The notes: generated by a model from the sequence alone, not told the origin. 64,000 nt of DNA from Clusia tigrina (GCA_920105625.2 OV050030.1:136947918-137011917); one strand, 5' to 3'; positions 39,195-51,721 are shown, counted from the first letter of the stretch. Program-made: numbers and translations.

Positions 39195-41340
39195 TTATTA
39201 TCTTCTTCTTCTTAGCTAGCACTACAAACGACGGTCGGTCTTGGCCGCTACCAAAATGTTGCGCCATTCGCGTCTACTCTGCGCGCGATGACGCCAGTTA
39301 GAAATACCAAGCGCGCTCAGGTCATCGTCGACTTGGTCCTTCCAACGGAGATTAGGACGTCCTTTTCTGCGAGTACCACCAGCAAATTCCAAATAGAGTA
39401 CCTTCTTGGCCGGAGCGTTGTTGTTCATTCGCTCGACATGACCCAGCCATCGCAACCTCTGTAGTTTTATGCGTTTGACTACGTCTATATCTGCATACAG
39501 CTCATACAGCTCGTGGTTCTATCTAATCCGTTATGCGTCCTCCACGCAGATTGGACCGTAGATCTTTCGAAGAATTTTCCTCTCGAATGCCCCCAATAAT
39601 CTCTCATCGCTGCTCGTCATCGTCCACGATTCGGCGCCATACAACAGGACGGGAAGTCTGAGTGATTTGTAGAGCGTTGTTTTTGTCCGTCGAGAGATGA
39701 CTCTGCTTTTCATTTGCTTATTGAGCCCAAAGTAACACCTTTTGGCAAGAGTCATTCTTCGAAGGATCTTCAGGCTGACGTTATTATTGGTGTTAATCCT
39801 GGATCCTAGATAGACAAAATCCTTGACCACATCAAATGTGAAGTTGCCAACAGTAACTTGTTGACCAAGACGCTGGGACTCTTTGTTTGTTGACACAAGA
39901 TATTTCGTCTTGTCCTCGTTCATTACAAGACCCATTCGACGGGATTCCTTTTCAAGTCTGGAAAATGTTGCGCTGACCGCCCTTGTGTTTGTGCCAACAA
40001 TGTCAATATCATCGGCGTACGCGAGCAGCATGACACTCTTAGAGAAGATCGGGCCGGAGATGTCGATATTGGCAGCGCGGATTATTTTCTCCATCAGCAA
40101 ATTAAAGAAATTGCACGATAGGGAATCACCTTGTCTGAAACCTCGCTTCATTTCAAATGGCTGGGAAAGATCCTTGCCAATCTTTACTGCGCTGGTGGTG
40201 TTGGTTAGCGTCATCAAAAAGCCCTGCAAAGTCGGATGAGCTTTGCAGGGCTGCCAAATTTAGACATAGCGGCATATAAGTGATCCCTGATCGTGCTGTC
40301 AAATGCAGATTTATAATCGACGAACCTGCTAATCTGCTTTTCTCGGGTCTTCTCCAGGAGTTGGCGTAATGTGAAAATCTGGTCTATGGTGGATTTAACA
40401 GGCCTGAAGCCACACTGATAAGGTCCAATCTGTTTGTTGACGGAAGGCTTCAATATTTCACTAAGAAGGCTTATCCCTCGGTAGTTGGCGCAGTTTGTAG
40501 GATCGCCTTTCTTGTGGATTGGGCAGAGCACGTTGAGATTCCACTCGCTGGGCATGCTTTCATCCGACCATATTCTGCTTAGGAGCATATGGATGTGTTT
40601 TGTCAGCTCCTCGTCGCCTGTCTTGAAAAGCTCTGCGGGCAGGCAATCCGCACCTGCGGCCTTGTTCTTCAGCCGGGCAATAGCTCTCAGGATTTCGTCA
40701 TGGTCGGGCGGCGGTACATCAACGCCGTTATCAGCAACCGGGTAGTTTGGATCACCTTCTCCATGGGCGGAATTGTTACCGTCATCGCTGCTCAATAGTT
40801 TCGAGAAGTGATCCCTCCATATCGTCAGCATGCTCTGGACATCTGTCACCAGGTTTCCGTGTTCGTCCCTGCAGGAAGAGACCCAGGTGTTCAAACCATT
40901 AGTGCGGCGTTTTATTCGTTCGAAGAATTTTCGGGTCCCATTCCTGTTAGCATACATTTCGATCTCTTCGTACCCGCGCTTTTCCGCCTCGCGCTTCTTG
41001 TGCTTGAAAATCCGCTTCTCCTGCCTCCCCATCTCTCTGTATCGCTCCTTAGCAGCTCGCGGTAGGGTGGCTCGGTACGCTGCGTTTTTCGCTGCAGTAG
41101 CGTCGTGACACTCGTTGTCGTACCACTGATTCCGTTGATGGCGTTGGAAGCCAAGTACCTCTTCGGCAGCAGCCCGCAAGGAGCGGGAAATGTGGTTTCA
41201 CTGCGCGCATTTATCGTCGAATTGAGGGGGGCTTTGTGAAAGCAGGTATGAGAGTCGAGTAGCGAAGGTTTGAGCTGTCCGTTTTGTTGCAGCTTTCCAA
41301 CATCAGGCTTTCGCTGTATCCGAGTCAACATTAGCGCCTT
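39195..41340 (-). mobile_element. RTE-like LINE, 5'-truncated
   Basis: The element reads leftward with RT and a C-terminal domain and ends in TTC/GAA triplets (CTTCTTCTTCTTAG near 39203), a short-repeat tail of the RTE type. It begins at 41340 after the endonuclease domain, right beside an LTR. No target duplication could be identified. Confidence 0.82.
39222..41331 (-). pseudogene. RTE-like LINE ORF2: reverse transcriptase and C-terminal domain
   Basis: Frames 40912-41331, 40214-41179, 39531-40229 and 39222-39455 follow each other with frameshifts near 41190, 40220 and 39500. RT motifs are IHKKGDPTNCANYRGISLL, GPYQCGFRPVKSTIDQIF, FVDYKSAFDS, GFRQGDSLSCNFFNLLME and the catalytic LLAYADDIDIVG. 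The end reads MRWLGHVERM and RKGRPNLRWKDQVDDDL, a signature of RTE/BovB-like elements. Endonuclease is missing. The protein would nick DNA and copy RNA at the nick. Confidence 0.9.
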
Positions 41341-41348
41341 TTACTTAA

Positions 41349-41534
41349 TGTAGGAGTGTGTTAGTGTATTTGCGAGTCAGCAACGACGGTTCTCTTATCG
41401 TCGTTGTTATTGGTATCATATATCATTGCCCAAACACTGGCAACAAAGTGTGCAAACTGTATTTATTTAAAATTGCGTACTTAACAATAAAATGTGGGAA
41501 TGGAATTTAGCTTAGTGCTTACAAATACACTACA
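41349..41534 (-). repeat. LTR of a Gypsy element (186 bp)
   Basis: The sequence begins TGTAGGAGTGTG and ends CACTACA on the plus strand, giving TG...CA termini on both strands. On the minus strand it is preceded by the purine-rich CGAAAAGGGAGA (41535-41546). It therefore reads as a 3' LTR of the minus-strand Gypsy element to the right. AATAAA lies inside at about 41470. Confidence 0.65.
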
Positions 41535-41624
41535 TCTCCCTTTTCGATAATAATGACGTAATAATTTTATGAAATTATAAAGTCATTCTTTGTATATAAT
41601 TTTGATTTTTTAGTTTTAGTTTTA

Positions 41625-41838
41625 GCCGTCGTCTGTGGTCTAGTGGTAAGCATGCTAGACTCACACCCCGAGGGTCGCAGGTTCAAATCCTGCCACAGGC
41701 TTGGTCTCCAAAAAACTGCTTCTTTCTATATAATCTTTTTCTCTTCGAGTCGAAGGCCTCTGTAGCCAGTACTCATTCCCCCAACACTTTGCACTCATAA
41801 TTAATTATGGTGTAAGATATAATAATAATAATAATATT
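41625..41838 (+). mobile_element. tRNA-derived SINE with (TAA)n tail
   Basis: A tRNA-like 5' part (41627-41699) has a near-perfect acceptor stem (GTCTGTG/CACAGGC), A box TGGTCTAGTGGTAAGC and B box GGTTCAAATCC with a perfect T stem. The anticodon stem is imperfect (loop around CTCACAC), so a working tRNA gene is unlikely. A ~120-bp body follows and ends in AATAATAATAATAATATT. It lies in the 3' region of a Gypsy element. A TAA-repeat tail is shared with I-clade LINEs. Confidence 0.75.
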
Positions 41839-42015
41839 AAAATTTTTGGTTAGGATTTTTTTTCAGATAGATTTTAATCATTATAATAATAGAGTAAAAT
41901 AAACAAAATTTATTAAAATTAGTTTGATTTTATTCCAAGTTAACACTAAACAAGTTTCAATCGATCTTTGTGTATGTTTATTAGTTTGTTAGATCCGATT
42001 TTGGTGCAATTATTG

Positions 42016-43060
42016 CTACAATATTTGTACCATTTGGTAGGGACCTTTAAACAAGTTTTCTAGCTTGTGTCCCGTTGGGTTGTCTATGTATACTGTATCG
42101 TTTATTTTAAAATCTCGTTTTAGACTTTTTTGTTCGTATCTTTGTTTCTGTCTGATTTTGTTGTCTAGTAGCATGTAATGAGCACGTTTGTTTGCTACTT
42201 GAAGCCGATATTGGACTTCTTTCGAATATGCGTCTCTATTATATAAAGGGTCTATTTGATAACTGATCAAGCAGTGGGAATTTTTCCATAAACCAGTTCG
42301 TATGGGCAGTAGCCATGAAAGTACTGGGCGTCGTATTGTAACAATATGCAAAATACTAAATCCAATTATCCCAATCTGTTTTTTCTCCACTTCATTACAA
42401 GTCCTATGGGATCTTTCAACTGAGCCCACAGTCTGATGGTGGAAAGGTATTGAGGTTTCGAAATTGATTCCTATCAGTGTGCACAGTTCTTTCATGGTTT
42501 GAATTTTATATTCGGTGCCCATATCTATTATTATGTTTTTCATGGGACAAAAAATCAATATGAACTTTTCTAAAATAGCTTTGGCTATCATTATTGTCGA
42601 TTTATTTAGGATAGGTAATTTATTAAAATACAAACGAGTGTGATAGCCCAATATGGTCTTTGGAGAGATTTATTTCTTTTGCAACTTTCGGAATTTTTAA
42701 CATAATTGGATAATAATATGGATCTCCAATAGAAGTATTTTTTCAATTTAAAGAAAAAACGAGTTACACCTAAATGTCCTCCAATTAGCATCCCTTCATG
42801 AAATTTTTGTAGCAGTCGTTTTTTTCATTGTCGTCGACGACATATTTAATTTTTGGTGTTATTGCAATTCTTAAATTTTTGTTATTATTTTTTAGACCTT
42901 CTTTTTTTAACATTTCATTTGCGTACACTTTAAATGCAGATATATCAATTAATTGGAATATTTCATCTCCTGCATTTATCTGGAGATTTTGAATAGAAAA
43001 AGCTTATCAGCTTCTTTTTTCAACCTTGGAAAGAATTGTTTAAGATAAACTTTCCACTTC
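42016..43060 (-). pseudogene. Gypsy integrase and RNase H remnant
   Basis: Frame 42016-42651 encodes the integrase core and C terminus: IIIDMGTEYKIQTMKELC (second catalytic Asp replaced or displaced), IPFHHQTVGSVERSHRT (Glu), YRLQVANKRAHYMLLDNK and GHKLENLFKGPYQMV. Frame 42606-42791 has the HLGVTRFFFKLKKYFYW zinc-module region. From 42800 to 43060 only weak RNase H linker traces remain. Integration function is lost. The element is cut at about 43070, and its 3' LTR is at 41349-41534. Confidence 0.85.
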
Positions 43061-43189
43061 AAAACTTAGAAACATTAATATTTAACTAGTCCCAGTGCAT
43101 TACTAGCTTCATATTGTCGATGCAATCCATGATTCAAGAATTTGTACATAACCAAAACTTGCTAATGAAAACTCTATTTTCTTAGAAAT

Positions 43190-45798
43190 TAATATTGTAA
43201 AAATATGCTATTGAAATGCTAACGGTATTAACTAACACAAACTTAAAATAAAACATTTTCTAGACAGTAACACCCTGGATAACATGCTCATCTCAGAAAA
43301 TCATTTATCTGCAAAATACTACTTCAAACTACCAGGCAACAGGCTTTATTCAACAAACCACCCACAAGGTCAAGGGCATGGTGGTACGTGGATACTTATT
43401 AAGACTCGATTAAAGCATTACTTTCTGGAATCCTATGCCAAACAAAACATCAAATCTACTTCCATCTCTTTACAGTATTGAAGTGAGAGATTAATAATTT
43501 CATAAGTTTATTGTCCACCTAGGTTTTCTACTTCTACAACCGATTTTGTAACTTTCTTTAAATCGCTCGGTAACAAATTTGTCTCAGCGGAGACTTCAAC
43601 TCTAAGCATACGTACTGGGGTTCACGGTTAATTAACCCTAATGGCAAATAAACAATTATTTAATGCGCTGATAGAATCTAAAAATGGTTTAGACTTTATA
43701 TCATCTGGAAAACCCACATATTGTCCGACAGATTAAAGAAAAATTCCCGATCCTATTGACTTTGGCATAACCAAAAATATAGAAAGTCGTTGTAGGAAAC
43801 TGATTCCTGTTTTGACTTATCATCCGACCACTCCCCAAAAACAAAATTCATTGGAAAAACAATAAAACTGACCTCCAAGAAATCAAATTGGCTCAAATAT
43901 CGAAAATAGGATATTGAATCGGCGACGCAGTCTCTTGGATGAATAATAAATGCAGCTGCTAATAATGCCACGCCCGAACAAAACAAACACAACTAAATCC
44001 CATACGACACACAATACATCGCATCATGTAGAATGCCTCGTTAAAAAAAAGAGGAGATTAAAGAGTGAGTGGAAAAATATATATCGCCAGCACTAAAATT
44101 TAAACTAAAATAAGTTCAAAATTAGCTGAAAAGCACTCTTCGCGAGGAAAAGGAAGAAAGCCTAAATAAATACCTGGAAGATTTGGCTCCTCTCAAAGTC
44201 ACTAATAACTCTCTCTGGAGAGTCACAAAAATGGTTAAAACACCGATGGATAGTGAATCACCTCTAAGAAAAAGTGGTACTTGGACAAAAACAGATGAAG
44301 AAAAAGGCAATTCATTTGCATCGCATCTCAGGTCAGTCTTTCAACCTAATCCGTCTACCCACAACAACAATAGCATTCAAAAAGTTTCAACAACAACGTC
44401 AGCAGTTTTCCAATTCATTTTAAACCAAGAGAAGTCAAACGCCTTTGTACAACGAGTCTCAACCCTAAAAAAGTACCTGGATGAGCCACAAATAGGTCTG
44501 ATGCATCTTACACATATTTTTAATGCAATACTCCGTCTGGGCCACTTTCCTACAATATGGAAAATATCTATATAATAATGATACCAAAACCAGGAAATTA
44601 CCGTACTCAAGTATCTTCATATCGGCCCATAAGTCTCCTACCAACCCTCTCTAAATTGCTCGAGCGGTTATTGCTGGAAAAACTAACATCAGAGCTCAAT
44701 TCAATTATTCCCCCTCATCAATTTGAGTTCCGCAAGCATCATGGAACTATCGGGCAAGTGCACCGCATCGCTTCTGATTAGAGTTTCTGGCGAGCAATTC
44801 GCACAGGCTTCTGGAGTCATATTTAACAAATCGGATATTCACAGTTAAAAAGAAGAATTAAAGAATTCCTAACACCATATTTTGAAATTATGGCTGGAGT
44901 GCCACAAGGTAGTGTGCTTGGCCCTATGCTATAAAATTTGTATACGTCCGATTTGACAACTGATAAACACCTCCTTACCTCGACTTTTGCGGACGACACA
45001 GCTATCCTGAGCACTCACCAAAATCAGCGGATAGCTTCGCGGGACTAAGAACATTTGTAGAAAATAGAAAGTTGACTAGCCGATTAACGCATCAACGTAA
45101 ACGAGCAAAAAGTGTACATGTGACATTTACCCCCAACCCCCGGTCTTTTTCGGCAGTTTCCTTAAATGGCAATGAAATACTGCAAGCATCAGAGGTCAAA
45201 TACTTAGGAGTACATCTCGACCGAAAGCTCACTTGGAGAAAGCATATAGAAGCGAAGGAAATCCAAATGAAACTCAGGGCAAGTTCCTTGTACTGGCTTA
45301 TCAACAAAAAATCGAAGCTGATACTGCAATATAAAGTGCTTATATACAAAGCTTCAATTAAGCCCATTTGGACTTACGGTGTCCAGATTTGGGACACTAG
45401 TGCTTCAAATTTACAAATAATCCGGAGGGCTCAATCCAAAGTTTTGAGAACGATCACCGGCGCTCCGTGGTTCGTCAGAAATGAAAACATTCACCGCGTC
45501 CTGAATATATCACCGGTTGAAAGAGAACTCGTAGACTTAACAAGGAAATATAAAATCAAACTTAAGTGTCATCCAAATCAACAACTAGCATGGAATCTGC
45601 TTCAAGGGATGTATACATCTCGTCTTAAAATACCACTACATTAAAATAATAATATATAGTTCTAAAACTAAAATTGCTCCAAGCACTGGCGCAGAGTATA
45701 AATTTATTTATTAGTTAGTTATAAGCTTTAAAAAACTATTGTTGGTTTTCAACTGAAAAGATACAATAAATAAATTTATGTTGAATTAAAAAAAAACT
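43190..45798 (+). mobile_element. Jockey-clade LINE, decayed, with A-rich tail
   Basis: ORF2 domains run from the start of the endonuclease near 43195 to the C terminus at 45644, then a 150-bp 3' UTR with AATAAATAAA and an A-run at 45789-45797. ORF1 is absent, so the copy is 5'-truncated. The 3' end lies in BEL gag sequence. Confidence 0.85.
43195..45644 (+). pseudogene. Jockey-clade ORF2: endonuclease and reverse transcriptase
   Basis: The endonuclease part shows NANGIN near 43213, MLISENHLSAKYYFKLPGNR, YSTNHPQGQGHGGT and a VYCPP-like piece near 43515. RT shows VSSYRPISLLPTLSKLLERL, GVPQGSVLGPMLYNLYTSDL and the catalytic STFADDTAILS, then VKYLGVHLDRKLTWRKHI and PIWTYGVQIWD. Many frame breaks occur between 43480 and 44180 and near 44560, 44780 and 45040. 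The last 190 residues (45072-45644) are open. Confidence 0.92.
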
Positions 45799-46640
45799 TA
45801 AGTCTTTGTTTTGATGAACTAAAGGCTCGAATAGTTCCCAAATTGGACTCCACACTCCTCATATCGACCACTGAATATTGGCATATTGAGAAGTGGTAGC
45901 TTAGAGTTTCTACTTGTTGGTGATTGTGTTTCCGGTTTTTTTTGCTGCATGTATTCAGTTCTTCTTGTGGCGTAATGTATGTATTTTCGTAAATTTCTTC
46001 TAATTCGATGATGTTACTCTGGTCATAATTTGCGCTTGCGACCAGAATGTCCTCGCTTAATCTTGTTAGCATTGTCCAGTCCAGCAGCTCAGCCTTGAAC
46101 TGCAGCGCCACTGTACTCTTAGATAGATCGATGCTGTCCTTGATTCTCAAAAAATTTGTCCTGAATATAGCCCGGCGCTTGTTCAGAATATTGTTGTTTT
46201 CATTGCTTGTGCTGGCTTTGTCTCTATCTTTTTGATTAGTTGAAATGAGCTGCACTCCATTTGACATTTGTTTTCTTTTGAATATTGTGGACAGCTCGGC
46301 TTGCAATCCGGCCGCAATTTCTCCGTGTTTTTATCCATTTGGCTGAAAAAGCTTTTTGTGAAGTACTCATGAGTTGATCTTTAGCATGACCACTCATGAT
46401 AACATTATTTTCTTGAAACTCTTCTCATTTCTGGTGCTAAGTTTCTAGACGTTGCGTGATGTACTGCTTGTTGTATCTGCTGGTTGAATCCTTTTTAAAG
46501 TTCGTCCATAGCTGTTGAATCTCTTGTTCAATGACGAGTTGATTCTGGATCAACTCCTCAAAATCCAATGTTGCTTTTCCTTCACTAATGATTTTTCCAC
46601 TGTTCCGATGTTTAAGCCTCGGTACGCTCTAATCACTTTA
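45799..46640 (-). pseudogene. BEL-like gag fragment
   Basis: The minus-strand frame 45776-46306, with upstream pieces to 46640 (GLNIGTVEKSLVKEKQ, LWTNFKKDSTSRYNKQYI), is helical and charged and contains IELEEIYENTYITPQEELN, resembling the N-terminal helical part of BEL/Pao Gag. No zinc knuckle is present. It is interrupted at the left by the Jockey LINE tail. The assignment rests on pattern and on the BEL elements next to it. Confidence 0.5.
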
Positions 46641-46868
46641 GGCCGTGATTAGCTCTACAACACCTTTTTGTCACTAATTTGTCTAATTCCTGAGTATCTT
46701 ACCAATGGTGGGGCAAAACTCAAAGACCTCTATAAGGGCCATGTACAAAAGATGAACTACAATAGTTGCTTGCTTCAATCGAAGTTAAAATTGCTGAATT
46801 TACAAAAATTAATAAAAGGTGCTGTAGGATTGGGAGAGCTTTCTCCAACCACGAAAATTACAAGAAAC
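46641..46868. other. Short stretch of unknown sequence
   Basis: A plus-strand frame (46668-46904) without recognisable domain. It lies between the BEL-like gag fragment and the BEL LTR. Confidence 0.35.
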
Positions 46869-47076
46869 TGTAGCGAATGTAAGTACGTTGGGCTGTGCCC
46901 TTAAATAAAAATTCGAACGATGTGACTGCGAGCTGGTCAACGGTTAGACTAATTTATTTTGCATATTAATGTTATGACTGTGCATGATAAGAACACCTAT
47001 ACGTGTATGAGTTAATAGATATGCAGCTACTCTCACGCGATGGTAAGTGCAGCGACTCCCAATCTGTGACCCAACA
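46869..47076 (-). repeat. BEL 3' LTR (about 208 bp)
   Basis: On the minus strand a purine-rich GGGCCCGGGA (47077-47086) is followed by TGTTGGGTCACAG at 47076. The sequence runs to ...TTCGCTACA at 46869, giving TG...CA ends. It is next to the DUF5641 end of the BEL pol. Confidence 0.65.
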
Positions 47077-47544
47077 TCCCGGGCCCGTTGAGGACCCTTC
47101 AGGCAGGTAAAATCGCAATTTTGCGTATGGGGCGCCGAATGACTCCTCTCGAAGTGCGTATATCCACCACTCGAACGCGTTTGTTTTTTCCTGGGATGCC
47201 ATTGACGACACGTCCCATTTGCCACCATTGCGGTGGTATGTTGTCCTCATGAACGATGACCATTGCATCTTTGGCGATCAGCAACCCATTTTGTGCGCAT
47301 TCGCAGTTCGCTGAGGTATTCGAGTGACCAGTGGTTCCAAAACCTTTGCTGATGGCCGTAATTTTAGCCCATTTTTCGGCATGGCTAATATCAGAGCGCC
47401 TCCAATGATGAAGTGACCAGGAATTAATGCCTCGTAGTCGCTAGGGTCAGATGAAAGTGGTGCTATCGGACGAGAATTAAGCACGGCTTCGATTTCGACC
47501 AAGACAGTCGACAGCTTCTCATATGTTAGCCTGGGATTCATCAC
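47077..47544 (-). pseudogene. BEL integrase end and DUF5641
   Basis: Frame 47278-47544 reads YEKLSTVLVEIEAVLNSRPI and PGHFIIGGAL, the end of BEL integrase and start of DUF5641. Frame 47099-47284 gives KDAMVIVHEDNIPPQWWQMG and the RVRVVDIRTSRGVIRRPIRK end. A deletion between them removes the FWKRW part. The integrase core itself is missing. Confidence 0.88.
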
Positions 47545-47749
47545 GCTGCGACTCAGATGACCCTTAGCAGATTTGACTGGCGACGAACTTTAGTCAAGCG
47601 AACTGAATATTCTGAGGAACAAATTCATCCCAGTCGAGGTTTAGCAGCCATAGTTCCTGAAGAAGGATTTTAGCGGTGATGATAATTGGTGCCCTAGAGA
47701 CCAAATGGATCGAACAATGAGGATGCAATTGAGAGGATAGTTATTTTTG

Positions 47750-48649
47750 TTACTCGTCCGTTGAAGGCTTGCCTAGGTTCAAAAGAAAATAAAAATAAGT
47801 TTGATCCCACTTTATGCCAACTGTACTCGTAACAGACGTGTCGATGTTTAAGTCTTTTACGAAACCTTCACTTCTAAATTGTTGATGATTGGAATGCCAT
47901 TTTGCCAAATCAAGTCCGCCCAATTTTAAAAGAGCTGTTACCTCATTTTTTATGCGTGATAACTCCGCAAGCGTGTCAGCTCCGCACAACAAATCGTCAA
48001 CGTAATATGATGACTTTACAACATTTGAACCAACTTCAAACTGTGCTGTGTGTTGTTCGGCGAGATATACCAGGCTTCGAACGGCGAGATACGGTGCAGC
48101 TGCCATTCCATACGTGACTGTGTTAAGTTGGAATGTTCGAATGTTTTCATGAGGTGAACTTCTCCATAAAATATTTTGGAACTTTCGATCTTCTGGACTC
48201 ACCAGCACCTGTCGGTACATTTTAACGATGTCCGCAGTAAGCGCAAACCGATTTAGGCGAAAACGCAGAAATAGGACTACGAGCTCAATTTGCAATGTAG
48301 GTCCCACCATTTGTATGTCGTTGAGTGACTTCTGCATTGTGGTTCTGCATGATGCGCCGAAAACGACCCTCAATTTCGTCGATGTGCTGTTTGGCTTCAA
48401 GACGCAGTGGTGTGGAATATAATAGTGTGGCTCGTTCCATTTCGGAGTTTGAACTACGCTCATGTTACCCAGACTTTCATATTCCTCCATGAAGGCGACG
48501 TATTGCGTCTTGAGTTCTGGAGACCGTGACAACCGCCGTTCCAACGAGTTAAACCTTTGCAACACTGTTGTGTATGAGTCACCCAAGCAAGCCGGATCAT
48601 CCTTGAATGGCAGTTTGACGATTACTCTGCCACTTAAATCTCGGGTCAC
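47750..48649 (-). pseudogene. BEL reverse transcriptase
   Basis: The frame of 299 residues encodes RT: GRVIVKLPFKDDP, HYYIPHHCVLKPNSTSTKLR, VVFGASC, ADIVKMYRQVLVSPEDR, and the catalytic SSYYVDDLLCGADT. It stops at about 47750 after LGKPSTDE. RNase H and most of integrase are deleted between here and 47544. This is the best-preserved RT of the three BEL copies on this strand. Confidence 0.93.
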
Positions 48650-48691
48650 TGTGTTAGTGTATAGACGTTCGCAACTGTGTTGTTCACGGGT

Positions 48692-49702
48692 TCACGCGTC
48701 TGCCGGTGTCGACACTTCTTCAAGCACCCACAATCGTTCCAATTTGGATTCTATGGACTGATCGCATTTCAGGAGACATGTAGTGGAGGAGAGCTTCGTA
48801 GTGTCCGCTTGATAGCGACCTGAAATAACCCAACCTAACAATGTTTTCTGTAACATTGGCAAATTATGTCCGAGTTTGTTTTGGCCGACCGCAAGAAGAT
48901 TGAAAAAACTCTCTGTTCCCAGCAGCAAATCGATTTTCTTTGATTGGTTAAATTGACTATCTGCCAGTACAATATTCTGTGGTATGTTCCAAGATGAGAC
49001 ATCTATGTCTGGATCCGGTTGGTATGCCATAAGCGATGTAATACAAAATGGAAGCGGTAACTCAAATTCAGTTGCTTGCGATTTTATATTAGAATTAGTC
49101 ATAAATTTAATATTTGTTGCTGACTTACCAATACTTTGAATTTGAATGTTGTGCTTGGTTCGTGGTAACCACAATTTCTGTGAGAACTCATCCGTCATGA
49201 GATTCACTTGTGAGCAAAAGTCCAACAATGCTCTTCCCAACCGGTATCCACCAGATGCATCCCGAACTAAGACCATAGCAGTCGCAAGAATTATTTGATC
49301 CAATGACGAATTGTTTATGTGGGTGTGTACAGCAGCTTCCCTCGAGGTTGAACGCAACAATGAAGTCGACGAATCTGGCGCAGATCCACGATGCAGCAAG
49401 CTATGATGTTGTTGAGAGCAAACCCTGCACTTATGCGACGATGAGCAGTTGGAGAGTTGATGCCCCTTTGACAAGCAGTTGATGCAAAGGCCTTGCCTTT
49501 TTGCATGGTCAAAACGTTGAGCCACAGTGAGGGCCTTGAAGCGATCGCAGTTGAAAATCTTGTGGTTGCCACTTGAACACATTAAACACGTAGAATTAGA
49601 GCAAACAAACGAATATCCTTTTTGTTGGTTCCTTGATTTATGAGCCTTGTTTTCACCTTGATGTACTCGCATTGAAGTATGAGTATGTTCGATTGAATCC
49701 AA
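48692..49702 (-). pseudogene. BEL gag zinc knuckles and protease
   Basis: The 336-residue frame has three CCHC-like knuckles: CLMCSSGNHKIFNC, CINCLSKGHQLSNC and CRVCSQQHHSLLH. The retropepsin region reads GRALLDFCSQVNLMTDEFSQ; the usual DSGSQ active site has become DFCSQ, so the protease is probably dead. IDLLLGTESFFNLL and LGWVISG follow. The frame leads toward RT with a short break at about 48690. Confidence 0.92.
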
Positions 49703-49805
49703 ATATTGGCAGTGTCTCTAGAACCTTTGAGCAGTCATCCCAAGTCGGTAACGTTTTGAAATCCAATGACTCCTACCATTTGCGATTTGTCTCCTCATCA
49801 GCTTT

Positions 49806-50486
49806 CTACAGTACAAGGTAAATCAACATAGCTTGAGAAATTTGGCTGTCAGTTCCCAATGACAGTAATGAGCCGTAGATAGCAGACGCCTTGTCAACAA
49901 GACTCCTTAACTGCGCTCCGCTGGACTTGGAGACTGACGACAGTTCAAAAAGCGTTGAAATATTCTCCAAGAATATTAGTGTTGAGTTGTCATATCTACC
50001 TCTAAGCCTTTCCAGTGCCTTGGGGTAGTTTTCATTTGTAACTTGGAAGCCATCAATGGTTTCAAGAGCCGGACCCTGGAGACAATTTCGCAAATGGTAA
50101 AACTTTTCAATATTTGACCTATTAAATTCTCGATCGATTATTTGCTTGAAAGACGTCATGAAATGATGGTACTCTCTTTTAAAAGACTATTTTCAGCTGT
50201 CATAGATCCATAACCAGGGACGAGTCCAAAGTTCCAAAATTTTTTAAACGAATGATTATTAACAGCCAATCGTTTGTTGGACGTTGATGTCCATTGTCGA
50301 AAGTTAGACTGAATCTTTCACATGCACTTTCAAATGTTTTAATTCTGCAGTTATTTCCTTTCTGAGTTTTTCACTGTAATTCATAACACGTTTTCGAACT
50401 GTGACCAACGACTTTGGTAAATCCGTGTATTTTAATAAAAATAATTTTTTCAAATCGTCAGAAGTTATGAACATATGGAAATCCAT
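49806..50486 (-). pseudogene. BEL gag capsid region
   Basis: Frame 49806-50159 encodes FKQIIDREFNRSNIEKFYHL, LQGPALETIDGFQVTNENYP, KALERLRGRYD, the DUF1759-type capsid core of BEL Gag. Frame 50304-50486 is a charged helical piece that may be its N-terminal part (LPKSLVTVRKRVMNY). The two are not in frame. Confidence 0.85.
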
Positions 50487-50512
50487 CTAATGCAATCATT
50501 CTTGCCAGAACG

Positions 50513-51721
50513 CTATCCAGAGTATTGTCGACACTTTTGGTGAATTAATCTAATAACTTTCACTTGGTTGGAGGCGATGGCGCTGTGTTCAAAGTCTTGA
50601 CTAGTTGTAGAAGTTCCAAGCGTAGCAGTTAAAATCTTGATGTCCCCTTCAGTCGATCCACCCAGTCTTGAGAATGGCTGAGTATCGCTTACATTTAGCA
50701 CTGTTCCAAACGTACGACATTTACTGTCTCCCGACATTTGAAATAACTTTTTCATATAATTGGTTTGTAAATTTAAATATTTGAAATGAAAGCTTAACCT
50801 TGTCGCTGGTAGGGTAGAACCACAAATGAAAAAAATTAGTCTTATTTGTCTTGTTTTTTTCGCAAATGGAAACTCGTCCTCAAAGTTTCCTTTAATTGGC
50901 GCAGATTTCAAATCCCAAGTACGGAGCACAATTCACGCCAAACGTTACAGTTTTCAGCCTGAAATTCTGAATTGGGGAATTGTCGGATTTGCGAAAAAGA
51001 ATTCGTTTATATTCTTGGTCGTCCTGGTGAACAAGAATTTCCCGATATATCTTTTCTACATCACCATTAAATACTAATTCGTATAATCGCCACCTTAGAA
51101 ACGTTGAGATAATATCCTGAGCTAGTATTCCTACAATCAAATCCAACGCATACTTTGGTGGTCGCTTAAATCTATCTTATAACAGCATGAAGCGCAGATA
51201 AAACGACAAGTAGCGACCCTCAGATATAATGTTTTTGGAGCTAGTTGGTTCCATATGGTTAAGAGTGAGATACTCGTTGAGCACCCTTTCGTATGTCGTT
51301 TTCAGTTCACCTTTCCTAGAAAGATTTCTTTCAATGCTGGAAAACTGGTTGTATGCTGTGGTGCGAGAGTGTCATAAGGTGGGTGAATTCGGTAAAATCT
51401 GCTTTGAAAGGGAGTTTGACTATGTATTGACCATTCAAAACTGGGATATGGTTCATTTGTTGTACTCCTCAAAACTCGGTCTTCTTCGGAGAGAGGGACC
51501 TGCAGGCAAACTTCTTCTGGCTCCCAGAACAGCTTAGCTTGAGAGCTAAGTAACTCATCGGAGATTTCTTCCATTTGCGTCGAGAACATTAACACTTTCT
51601 GAGTGAGGGGACACCTGATAATGCACCCAAATTGTTTTGGGATTTGAAAAATTAAGTCACTTCCTATGACCATATCGATCTGGGCTTGAATGAAGCAGTT
51701 GGGGTTTGTTAAGTCCAGCAT
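50513..51721 (-). pseudogene. Second BEL copy: protease end and reverse transcriptase
   Basis: Frame 51302-51721 reads IDMVIGSDLIFQIPKQFGC, the protease end and linker. Frame 50892-51146 reads GDVEKIYREILVHQDDQEYK, FRLKTVTFGVNCAPYL, the RT palm. Frame 50513-50929 holds degenerate further sequence. It is more decayed than the BEL pol to the left. The active-site YVDD motif is not found. Confidence 0.82.

Noticed and set aside
41627..41699. A functional nuclear tRNA gene
   Set aside because: Acceptor and T stems are good, but the anticodon stem does not pair and a SINE body with a TAA tail follows, so a SINE head is more likely.
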